7,245 nucleotides of DNA from Candidatus Zipacnadia bacterium. Lineage in GTDB: Bacteria; Armatimonadota; Zipacnadia; Zipacnadales; Zipacnadaceae. Under the pieces are notes generated by a model. That model had not been told where the DNA came from and made no database searches. It saw only the letters and a program-made list of their open reading frames with translations. Location of the stretch: positions 1-7,245 of the forward strand of contig JALGTS010000056.1 of the NCBI GenBank assembly GCA_029821255.1, written 5' to 3'. This document shows positions 1-6,122 of the stretch, piece by piece (position 1 is the first letter of the stretch; each line of letters starts with the position of its first letter). The translations under genes and the position numbers were made by a program.

Positions 1-722
1 GGAAGCACCGCGGTAATCAGCCCCCCTCGCTGCGGTCGCTGGCACCGGTACTGCTCATCGTGCTCTTTTGCTTGGCAATCTTAATAGGGCAACGTGACCT
101 GGGAGCCGCCATCCTCTTCTTTGGCCTGTTTGTCACTATGTTCTACTTGACAACCAGCCAGCCAGCATATGGAATAGCGGCAGTAACCCTCTTTGCAGTA
201 GGCCTGGTTATTGCAGATCAGTTATTCCCCCACATAGGTGTCAGAATCAGCAGTTGGCTCAATCCCTGGGCCGATCCTACCGGGATAGGGTACCAGCCTC
301 TACAGGCCATGTTCTGCCTGGGTGAGGGAGGAGTTTTCGGGACGGGTCTGGGACACCTCTCAGTAACCAAGCTACCAGCGGCGGCCACCGAACTAATCCT
401 GGTCGTAATAGGACAGGATCTGGGCCTCGTTGGGTCCGTAGGAGTAGTAATAGTCTATGCCCTGATTTCAGTACGTAGCTACAGCCTCGCCTGGCAGGCT
501 ACCGACTGCTTCGCCCGTCTATTGGCCGCGGCGCTGGCCACCGTTTTGTCGCTGCAGACGTTGATCATTATGGGCGGGCTACTGCGCCTGATTCCTCTAA
601 CCGGCCTAACTACCCCTTTTCTGAGCTATGGCGGCACGCCCATTGTCATCAACTTCCTGGCTGTCGGCTTGCTGCTGGCTGTCTCGCGCGATTGTGTCCC
701 AGAGCCTGAGAAAGCACTATGA
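1..722 (+). CDS. FtsW/RodA/SpoVE-family (SEDS) peptidoglycan glycosyltransferase, 5' end outside the window
   Basis: C-terminal part of a polytopic SEDS protein, the lipid II-polymerising glycosyltransferase of the cytoplasmic membrane. The frame is open from base 3, so the GTG at 60 is internal, not the real start. Family landmarks seen in order are QRDLGAAILFF (QxDLGT-like), NPWADPTGIGYQ, the LGEGGVFGTGLG loop, LPAAATELI followed by VIGQDLGLVG, and the closing PLTGLTTPFLSYGG. Several hydrophobic membrane segments lie between them. Aligning the LPxxxTD block without gaps puts Glu (codon 390-392) where SEDS proteins have the Asp shown to be essential in E. coli RodA and FtsW. The upstream QPSE-type motif lies outside the window. 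The stop codon overlaps the PBP start (ATGA, 719-722), so the two are translationally coupled, as expected for a SEDS-class B PBP pair. FtsW and RodA cannot be told apart from this fragment. Family assignment is firm; catalytic competence is uncertain. Confidence 0.93.
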   Translation, partial: KHRGNQPPSLRSLAPVLLIVLFCLAILIGQRDLGAAILFFGLFVTMFYLTTSQPAYGIAAVTLFAVGLVIADQLFPHIGVRISSWLNPWADPTGIGYQPLQAMFCLGEGGVFGTGLGHLSVTKLPAAATELILVVIGQDLGLVGSVGVVIVYALISVRSYSLAWQATDCFARLLAAALATVLSLQTLIIMGGLLRLIPLTGLTTPFLSYGGTPIVINFLAVGLLLAVSRDCVPEPEKAL

Positions 723-2104
723 ATGAGTTGCCCAACAATATCAAGCGTGTGGCGCTGCTCACTGTCTGGGGCTTCCTGCTAACAGCCCTGGTCTTTGGGT
801 ACTGGCAGGTGGTGCGAGCACCAGCTCTGCGAACTCACCCCTACAATCAACAAGCCCAGCAACGAATTAAGAGCATCAAGCCCGGCTCGATCTACACACG
901 TGACGGCGAGTTGATCCTGGGGGTGAAAAAAGCTACTGAGGGCTGGCAGCGCACCTATCCTGCTGGTCCAGCCTACTGTCACCTTACTGGTTACAATGAA
1001 AAGACCGGCTTGCAAAAAGGCCTGCGGGAAGCGTTATTCGGTATCGGCCCCTATCAAAACCGTTGGGGTTTCACTCAGCAAGGCTTGGATATAGTGTTGA
1101 CCATAGACAGCAAGGCGCAACAGCGTGCAGCCGGGCTAATGGAGGGCAAGCAGGGTGCGGTGATTGCCTTAGAGCCGAACAGCGGTGCTATTCTGGTGAT
1201 GGTCAGCGCTCCCAGCTACGATCCTGCCCAGGTGCTGCAGAGCCAGATAAACTATGAGTTGTTCACCAATCATCCCGCTTCGCCCGAACTGAACCGGGCC
1301 CTGCGAGGACTGTACGCGCCTGGGACAATATCACAGATACTTGTCGCTGCCGCCGCCCTGGACAGCGGCACGGCTACACCACAGACAATATTCCACTGCT
1401 CCGGCACCGAGCGGATTGCGGGAGTAACCGTCAAGTGCCGCAGGCTCAGCGGCCACGGCAAACTAACGCTGAGTCGGGCGTTGGCTGACTCGTGTAACAT
1501 AACCTTCGCCAAACTATCTCAATTGATCGGCCCCGAGCGGTTCCGTAGCTACGTCAAAAAGTTTAGCCTACTGGCCATGCCCGAGCTGCCCTTGCCGGCG
1601 GCGCACGGGAAGATGGCTGATTTAGTCGGCGACGATGGCGAAGCTGAATTGGTACAAGCAGCCATCGGTCAGGGAGCAATTCTGGTAACACCAATAGCTC
1701 TGGCGCAGTTGGTAGCTACCATCGCTAATGGTGGGCAGATAATCCAGCCGTATCTGGTCGACAGAATCACCCGCCAGGACGGTGAGACAGTCACCGCCTA
1801 CCGTGGCTACCCATTAGGGAGGACTATCAGTCAGGAAACTGCTCAACAGGTGGCAGGTATGATGCAGTTGTCTGTCGAAGAAGGTAGGGCAAGCAATGTG
1901 GCGTTGCCTGGTTGCCGTGTGGCTGCCGTGACAGGCCCAGCGCAGAGTCCAGAGGGCAGGTCTCATAGCTGGGCAGTGGGCTTTGCACCTGTGGAGGCGC
2001 CGCAAGCAGTAGTAGTGGTAATCGTAGAGAATACTGTAGCGGACCACCCGGTAGCCGGTCCCATCGCCCGACAGATTATAGAAGCATTGGTAAGCTGCCG
2101 GTAA
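719..2104 (+). CDS. Class B PBP (PbpA/PBP2-like) with degenerate active site, probable pseudo-transpeptidase
   Basis: 461 aa, close to the size of PbpA-type proteins. One N-terminal membrane anchor lies at about residues 11-32. A short N-terminal module follows, with a degraded RGxIxDRxG motif (PGSIYTRDG, 55-63), then the transpeptidase fold from about 120. Fold markers are clear: LTIDSKAQQ, GAVIALEPNSGAILVMVS, PSYDP, NRALRGLYAPG and the closing SWAVGFAP. The SxN motif is kept (S258-C259-N260). The SxxK tetrad, normally PGSTFK, reads PGTISQ (T203, Q206), so both the acylated Ser and the general-base Lys are missing. The KTG motif reads VTG (V404-G406). The frame is intact with no stop, so this does not look like simple decay. 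Translation is coupled to the SEDS gene by an ATGA overlap and there is no strong ribosome binding site. I infer a non-catalytic partner, regulator or scaffold for the SEDS protein. Penicillin binding is not expected. Confidence 0.93.
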   Translation: MNELPNNIKRVALLTVWGFLLTALVFGYWQVVRAPALRTHPYNQQAQQRIKSIKPGSIYTRDGELILGVKKATEGWQRTYPAGPAYCHLTGYNEKTGLQKGLREALFGIGPYQNRWGFTQQGLDIVLTIDSKAQQRAAGLMEGKQGAVIALEPNSGAILVMVSAPSYDPAQVLQSQINYELFTNHPASPELNRALRGLYAPGTISQILVAAAALDSGTATPQTIFHCSGTERIAGVTVKCRRLSGHGKLTLSRALADSCNITFAKLSQLIGPERFRSYVKKFSLLAMPELPLPAAHGKMADLVGDDGEAELVQAAIGQGAILVTPIALAQLVATIANGGQIIQPYLVDRITRQDGETVTAYRGYPLGRTISQETAQQVAGMMQLSVEEGRASNVALPGCRVAAVTGPAQSPEGRSHSWAVGFAPVEAPQAVVVVIVENTVADHPVAGPIARQIIEALVSCR

Positions 2105-2147
2105 TCTGCAAATTGGTCACACCTATTGCACGGCTTGACCAAACCGG
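2098..2147 (+). other. Two-part inverted repeat at the PBP-kinase junction
   Basis: The 7-base arms TTGGTCA (2113-2119) and TGACCAA (2136-2142) are perfectly complementary across a 16-nt loop. The 3' arm continues directly into ACCGG (2143-2147), which can pair with CCGGT (2098-2102), leaving a 10-nt bulge on the 5' side. The structure covers the PBP stop codon and ends 5 bases before the kinase Shine-Dalgarno sequence. The following ATTTTG is too short a T-run for a convincing intrinsic terminator. It could be an attenuator, an RNA processing or stability element, an operator, or chance. Confidence 0.35.
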
Positions 2148-2152
2148 ATTTT

Positions 2153-2156
2153 GAGG
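2153..2156 (+). promoter_or_regulatory. Shine-Dalgarno sequence that sets the kinase start
   Basis: GAGG at 2153-2156 sits 7 bases before the ATG at 2164 but only 1 base before the in-frame ATG at 2158. The spacing favours 2164 (protein beginning MEGTILADRY) over the two-residue-longer start. Confidence 0.6.
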
Positions 2157-2163
2157 TATGGCA

Positions 2164-3969
2164 ATGGAAGGGACAATACTCGCTGACCGATATCAAATAG
2201 GTAGTCGCATCGGTGACGGAGGCTTGGCTACCGTCTACCGGGCGACGGATCTGAGGTTGGATCGCACGGTAGCAGTAAAGATCCTGAAACCCCAGTGGGC
2301 TAAGGACCCTGAGGCACTGGAACGTTTTCACCGGGAAGCCCGTACGGCAGCGAAATTGACCCATCCTAATATTGTTCAAGTATTTGATGCTGGAGTAGAG
2401 GGGAACGTCCCCTTTCTGGTAATGGAGTACCTACCGGAGCCTAACCTCAAGCAGATCATCGCCGACTACGCCCCCCTGCCGCCGCGCAAGGTACTCCAGG
2501 TCGCTATCTGCTGCTGCCAAGCTCTGGCGGAGATTCACCGCCACGGACTGGTTCACGGCGACGTAAAACCCCAGAATATCCTGTTTACCAGCCAAGGGGA
2601 GCCCAAGCTATCTGATTTCGGAATCGCCACTGCTGTCGGCCAGACTGATCAGGGCACGACAGGCATGGTAATGGGCACTGCGTACTACATCTCTCCTGAA
2701 CAGGCACAGGGCCGAGTGATGAGTCCGCAGTCCGACCTGTACTCACTGGGCTGCGTTATCTACGAGTGCCTGACCGGCCAGCCTCCCTTCCTGGGAGAGA
2801 CTGCGGCACAGGTAGCCGCCAAGCACGTCCGGCAGCAGCCTCCCTCACCGCGGGCGCTTAATCCCAGCATCTCACCGGCACAAGAGTATCTGCTCAATAA
2901 GGCAATGGCCAAGGATCCGGCTCGACGTTACCGCTCGGCTGACCAGATGCGCACCGACCTTGAGAAGCTGGCCAGAGGCGAAGACCTGGATCGGACCGGT
3001 GTGCTGGTCACCGAAGAGATTACCGCGCCGATACGGCCAACGCCAAAGCCAGCAACCGCGGCGCCACAACAGCCGGCCGTTGACACTACCTTGATCTGGC
3101 ATACTGTTACGGTGATAGTACTGGCACTGGCCGCCCTGGTGCTGGCTGGCTGGCTGATAAAACAAGCCTTCTATCCCGGCACCCCACCCGCCGAGGTACA
3201 AGTGCCCTCGGTTCGCGGCTTAACCGAGGCCGAGGGCCGAGCCAGACTGACCGAGGCCAAGCTGGTAGTTGGTGCCGTCCACACCATCCGCGAATCTGAT
3301 AAGCCTGTTGGTCAGATTGTTGACCAGTATCCTGCGGAAGGCGAATCAGTTCCCGTGGGCACCAAGGTGGACCTGACTATCAACCTTGGCAAAGAGACGG
3401 TCACCGTACCCGATCTGACCGGTATGTTGCTCCAGCAGGCTACAGAGAAGCTGGAACAGATTGGTCTAACGGTGGGCAAGACCACTGAAAGGTATAGCGC
3501 CGACATTCGGAAAAATGAGGTTATTCGTCAGTCACATGCGCCGGGCACGGTGGTGGAAAAGGGTTGGCCTATTGACCTTGTTATAAGCAAGGGTCCGGAA
3601 CCAGCCGCCGAAGAACAACCCAGCGAGCCACTCCAGCTACCTGAGAGAACCGAACAGCAGGAACCAATGGAGCCTGATGTTAGCATCAAGGCGGATGAGA
3701 CCAGTGTCTCCGCCGATGGCATGAGCCGCGACTACGTTATCAATATCACCGTATTCGGCCAAAAGCCGGAGCAGCAGATCAAGGTTATCAAGCGCGACGC
3801 CCAGGGAGGTCCAACAGTAGTGCTTGATGGAGAAATGGAGCCAGGTCAGGCCCGCCAGCTACGCGTCACCGGGAGAGGTAATACCACCATTGAGGTCTAC
3901 CACGAAGGCGAATTGATAGTCCGAAAGAACTTTAAGGTGGAAACACTATCAGGCAACAATGCTCAATGA
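2164..3969 (+). CDS. prkC: PASTA-domain membrane Ser/Thr protein kinase (PrkC/PknB/StkP family)
   Basis: 601 aa from the ATG at 2164; residue numbers here count from the ATG at 2158. An N-terminal cytoplasmic Hanks-type kinase domain spans about 12-270: glycine loop GDGGLATV (19-26), catalytic Lys K41 in VAVKIL, alpha-C Glu E60, catalytic loop HGDVKPQN (133-140) with Asp D135, DFG (153-155), then GTAYYISPEQ (173-182). The loop has Gly where most relatives have Arg of HRD, so it is formally a non-RD kinase. A Thr/Pro/Ala-rich linker leads to a single membrane helix at about 313-334. Two extracellular PASTA repeats follow (about 347-411 and 413-480), each with the VPxxxG start. An acidic linker and a beta-rich C-terminal domain (about 507-595) complete the protein. 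PASTA repeats bind muropeptides or lipid II in known relatives. Position after the SEDS and PBP genes fits a wall-sensing kinase controlling growth or division. No phosphatase gene is in the window. Confidence 0.95.
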   Translation: MEGTILADRYQIGSRIGDGGLATVYRATDLRLDRTVAVKILKPQWAKDPEALERFHREARTAAKLTHPNIVQVFDAGVEGNVPFLVMEYLPEPNLKQIIADYAPLPPRKVLQVAICCCQALAEIHRHGLVHGDVKPQNILFTSQGEPKLSDFGIATAVGQTDQGTTGMVMGTAYYISPEQAQGRVMSPQSDLYSLGCVIYECLTGQPPFLGETAAQVAAKHVRQQPPSPRALNPSISPAQEYLLNKAMAKDPARRYRSADQMRTDLEKLARGEDLDRTGVLVTEEITAPIRPTPKPATAAPQQPAVDTTLIWHTVTVIVLALAALVLAGWLIKQAFYPGTPPAEVQVPSVRGLTEAEGRARLTEAKLVVGAVHTIRESDKPVGQIVDQYPAEGESVPVGTKVDLTINLGKETVTVPDLTGMLLQQATEKLEQIGLTVGKTTERYSADIRKNEVIRQSHAPGTVVEKGWPIDLVISKGPEPAAEEQPSEPLQLPERTEQQEPMEPDVSIKADETSVSADGMSRDYVINITVFGQKPEQQIKVIKRDAQGGPTVVLDGEMEPGQARQLRVTGRGNTTIEVYHEGELIVRKNFKVETLSGNNAQ

Positions 3970-4000
3970 ACACTGTCTATAATATAGTACCCCACACTCT

Positions 4001-4005
4001 GGAGG
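4001..4005 (+). promoter_or_regulatory. Shine-Dalgarno sequence that sets the start of the discoidin-like protein
   Basis: GGAGG lies 11 bases before the ATG at 4017. The earlier in-frame ATG at 3966 overlaps the kinase stop but has no clear Shine-Dalgarno sequence. It would also put 17 polar residues before what is otherwise a textbook signal peptide. The 4017 start is therefore preferred. Confidence 0.65.
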
Positions 4006-4016
4006 CTGACAATACG

Positions 4017-4802
4017 ATGAGCAAAATCTCTTTACTCACCGCCACATTAATGGCGTTACTGCTGATAAGCGGCTTAATCGCGCCGCTATATGCTTCCAAT
4101 GCTATCAGCGCAGGCGGAACGAATTTGGTGGCTGCTGAGATGGGGGGAAGAATAGTTGCCTTCTCAAGTCAAGCAGTAGACGAGAATGGCAAAGTGATGC
4201 CCGAGTGGCAGGTAACTAATCTTATCGACGGCAAGCATGTACTGGGCAACTACACACCAGCCGATTCCTACGGTTGGTCCTCCCAGCATGCTCCCTCTGA
4301 GGAAAACCCCGAGTGGATCGTATTTGCCTTCGCCCACGATCAGACCCGCTTGCTGCGACGGATTGTGATTGACCCGGCCACTGATGACCCCCCTTTCATC
4401 GGCCGTTGGGTACGCGATATCGAAGTACAGGTCTCCACCACCACCCCCGAGGGGCCCTACAAGACAGTGGGGCGCTTCCTGGTAGTAAACAAACCCATCG
4501 AACAGCACTTCGATTTTCTGCCCGTTGAGGCCCGTTACGTCCGACTGGTAATCACCTCCAACCACGGCTCAGATAAGTGTGTGGAGATGGGCGAAGTAGA
4601 GATATATGAAGCGATTGTTGGGGATAGCGCTCTGGATGACATTATCGTCCGGCTGGACAACCTACTGCAGGAGTTGAAGCAACTGCGCGATTTCCAGCTT
4701 TACCAGCAAGAGCAAAAGACTTTAGAAGAAGTAACCACAAAGCCCGCCCCACCTGCTTCAGAAAAGACCGCACCGGAGGGTACTCAGGAGGAGCAGCAGT
4801 AA
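4017..4802 (+). CDS. Secreted discoidin (F5/8 type C)-like protein with C-terminal coiled-coil tail
   Basis: 261 aa from the ATG at 4017. A signal peptide fills the first 29 or so residues: MSK, a long Leu/Ile/Ala-rich core, and a likely cleavage after YAS or SNA. There is no other membrane segment and no LPxTG or lipobox, so it is probably released or held non-covalently. The middle is one beta-sandwich of discoidin/F5-8C type. Markers are the NLIDG element, YGWSSQ, PEWIVFAF, RRIVIDP, the RDIEVQVSTT strand, GPYKTVGRF, EARYVRLVI and the closing GEVEIYEA strand. This fold commonly binds carbohydrates or phospholipids; the ligand here is unknown. The tail has a short Leu-heptad stretch (from LDDIIVRLDN) and a Pro/Glu/Thr-rich end. 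It lies 47 bp after the kinase in the same direction, so it is probably in the same operon and may share the extracytoplasmic compartment with the PASTA domains. That functional link is inference. Confidence 0.85.
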   Translation: MSKISLLTATLMALLLISGLIAPLYASNAISAGGTNLVAAEMGGRIVAFSSQAVDENGKVMPEWQVTNLIDGKHVLGNYTPADSYGWSSQHAPSEENPEWIVFAFAHDQTRLLRRIVIDPATDDPPFIGRWVRDIEVQVSTTTPEGPYKTVGRFLVVNKPIEQHFDFLPVEARYVRLVITSNHGSDKCVEMGEVEIYEAIVGDSALDDIIVRLDNLLQELKQLRDFQLYQQEQKTLEEVTTKPAPPASEKTAPEGTQEEQQ

Positions 4803-4822
4803 GGCCCAGCGACATAGCCGCC

Positions 4823-5788
4823 TCACCAGGATTGTCGGTAGATCTCGTCAACGAGCTCCATTGTTTTGACTGCATCAGCAAATGAGGCATCCGGCTGTGC
4901 ACCACTCCTCACACAGTCAATAAAGTAGCGGTTCTCATCAAAGAAGCCGTAGTAACGATAAAACTCGTCGCTGCCCGCAACCTCCCTGGGATCAAGCCGC
5001 TCGACGAAGGCTTCACCGCCGATATGAATAGCTGACTGATAGTCACCATTCATAAAGGCTGAGGCTCCGTCAGTGTGCAACTCAAACTGATGGATGCGGG
5101 CACCCGCCCGCCAGTTGGCGAGCAGCACCCCCACGCAACCGTTATCAAACTGCACCAGTGCGGTGAAACTATCATCAAACTCGTGATGGACCCTGCGCAC
5201 CACACTGGCAACACCGACGACTTCCCCGCCAGCTAACCACCGCAGCATATCCACTGCATGCACAGCGTCGCACGACAAAATGTCAATAGCGCCACGATAG
5301 TAAGGGCCAGCCGAGTCCGGGTGGTATTTGTAAAAGGTTGAAACTACCTGCTGGACCCTGCCATCATAGCTGAGGACCCGCTCACGGCAATAGTTGATGA
5401 CCGGAATAAAGCGTCGGTTCCAGCCGACCATGCCAATGACCTGGTTTTTTTGAGCGTAATTAGCCATCCACCTCACCTGGTGGGTGGTTATGCCCGGTGG
5501 TTTTTCAATAAAGACATTCAGTCCCATCTCCAGACAATCAATGGTCACATCGTACAGATGATGCGGAGGCATAATGATATAGACGGCATCAGGCTGCAAC
5601 TGCGCCAGCATCTGGTGGTAGTCGGTAAACCGGCCTTTAATGCTGTAGCGGGTAGCGGTTTCTGCCAGCCGCTCCTCCTGTAGATCGCATAAGCCAACTA
5701 TCTCCACATCCTCCATTGCAGCAAGTGAAGGGTAATGGACCATATTGGCCATAGCCCCGGCACCAATCATGCAAACTCGTACCTGCAT
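4823..5788 (-). CDS. Gfo/Idh/MocA-family NAD(P)-dependent oxidoreductase
   Basis: 321 aa from the ATG at 5788, or 324 aa from a GTG at 5797. The AAAGG at 5805-5801 is 12 bases from the ATG and only 3 from the GTG. The ATG also gives the usual family start just before the first beta strand. Numbering from the GTG: Rossmann motif GAGAMA (12-17); acidic D38 after the second strand, which suggests NAD(H) preference; EKPP (98-101) with the conserved K99; and DAVHAVDMLRW (177-187) with H180 as the likely catalytic His. The C-terminal half is the usual alpha/beta sheet domain. The family oxidises or reduces sugars, inositols, amino-sugars and related compounds, and the substrate cannot be told from sequence. 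The gene stands alone: it converges on the wall operon with 20 bp between stop codons and diverges from the response regulator. No transporter or sugar enzyme is beside it in the window. Confidence 0.92.
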   Translation of the reverse strand: MQVRVCMIGAGAMANMVHYPSLAAMEDVEIVGLCDLQEERLAETATRYSIKGRFTDYHQMLAQLQPDAVYIIMPPHHLYDVTIDCLEMGLNVFIEKPPGITTHQVRWMANYAQKNQVIGMVGWNRRFIPVINYCRERVLSYDGRVQQVVSTFYKYHPDSAGPYYRGAIDILSCDAVHAVDMLRWLAGGEVVGVASVVRRVHHEFDDSFTALVQFDNGCVGVLLANWRAGARIHQFELHTDGASAFMNGDYQSAIHIGGEAFVERLDPREVAGSDEFYRYYGFFDENRYFIDCVRSGAQPDASFADAVKTMELVDEIYRQSW

Positions 5789-5975
5789 TGCAATCACGAA
5801 CCTTTCTCAGTCATATTCATATATTCCCCACCGCAGTACTACGCCCGGTGACTCAAACACTATAATTCTTGTTGTTGGCCACAAACACCTGCCTGCGTAG
5901 ACCTCGCACTATGCCAACCCGACGTTCTGCTCTTGCCAGTCGCTGGTGCTTCACAACCAGCTAATTGAGACCGAC

Positions 5976-5989
5976 ATATTGCTCAATAT
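5976..5989. promoter_or_regulatory. Dyad operator candidate over the -35 element
   Basis: ATATTG-CT-CAATAT is a perfect 6-bp inverted repeat with a 2-bp centre. It covers all six bases of the proposed -35 hexamer (5979-5984), so a dimeric protein bound there would block or reshape promoter use. The binding protein is unknown. Autoregulation by the encoded regulator is possible but less likely, because OmpR/PhoB proteins usually bind direct repeats. Confidence 0.4.
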
Positions 5990-6007
5990 CACCAGACATG
6001 GTATACT
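5979..6007 (+). promoter_or_regulatory. Sigma-A-type extended -10 promoter for the response regulator gene
   Basis: The -10 hexamer TATACT (6002-6007) matches consensus at 5 of 6 positions and is preceded by TGG, giving an extended -10 (TGnTATACT). A -35 hexamer TTGCTC (5979-5984) lies at the ideal 17-bp spacing but matches only its TTG. Transcription would start near 6014, leaving a leader of roughly 110 nt. Confidence 0.6.
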
Positions 6008-6108
6008 TAGCTACAGGTTATCCTGAGCCAACCGGCTTACAACACAGAATTTGCCGGATCAGCTTAGTATTATTCTGGCCGGTCTGCTGTGCCTATTCGG
6101 AGCTACCT

Positions 6109-6114
6109 GGGAGG
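6109..6114 (+). promoter_or_regulatory. Shine-Dalgarno sequence that sets the response regulator start
   Basis: GGGAGG lies 8 bases before the GTG at 6123. It supports this non-ATG start and argues against the longer reading frame that opens at a TTG at 6051. Confidence 0.8.
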
Positions 6115-6122
6115 ATAGTGCT

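Larger units (their letters stand above)
5789..6122. other. Divergent intergenic control region
   Basis: About 330 bp without a credible gene, between the - strand oxidoreductase and the + strand response regulator. It holds the + strand promoter and dyad listed separately. A 6-bp inverted repeat, GCTGGT (5942-5947) with ACCAGC (5956-5961), has an 8-nt loop and lies just upstream of them. For the oxidoreductase, a TATAGT -10-like hexamer is present on the - strand (5864-5859). Its only -35 candidate, TTTGTG at 15-bp spacing, is weak, so this promoter is tentative. The response regulator leader is predicted to be about 110 nt long. I see no riboswitch-like or tRNA fold in it. Confidence 0.6.

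Noticed and set aside
719..2104. Annotating the PBP gene as a pseudogene.
   Set aside because: The frame is intact from start to stop, fold motifs and SxN are kept, and overlap coupling with the SEDS gene is preserved, so a maintained pseudoenzyme is more likely than decay.
1963..2379. A 138-codon open frame on the - strand across the PBP-kinase junction.
   Set aside because: It is antisense to two well-supported genes, its translation has no recognisable domain, and it has no convincing ribosome binding site.
3966..4016. The ATG at 3966, overlapping the kinase stop, as start of the discoidin-like protein.
   Set aside because: It lacks a clear Shine-Dalgarno sequence and would place 17 polar residues before a signal peptide; GGAGG upstream of 4017 is better.
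4164..4565. A 133-codon open frame on the - strand inside the discoidin-like gene.
   Set aside because: Its Gly-rich translation is the mirror of the beta-sandwich coding sequence and resembles no family; the + strand frame explains the region.
5861..5866. A perfect TATAAT hexamer on the + strand.
   Set aside because: No -35-like hexamer at 16-18 bp spacing and no TG extension; the only + strand gene downstream has a better promoter nearer to it.
6051..6122. An N-terminal extension of the response regulator from a TTG at 6051, with a hydrophobic stretch.
   Set aside because: Receiver domains normally start only a few residues before the first strand, and the GGGAGG at 6109-6114 is ideally placed for the GTG at 6123.
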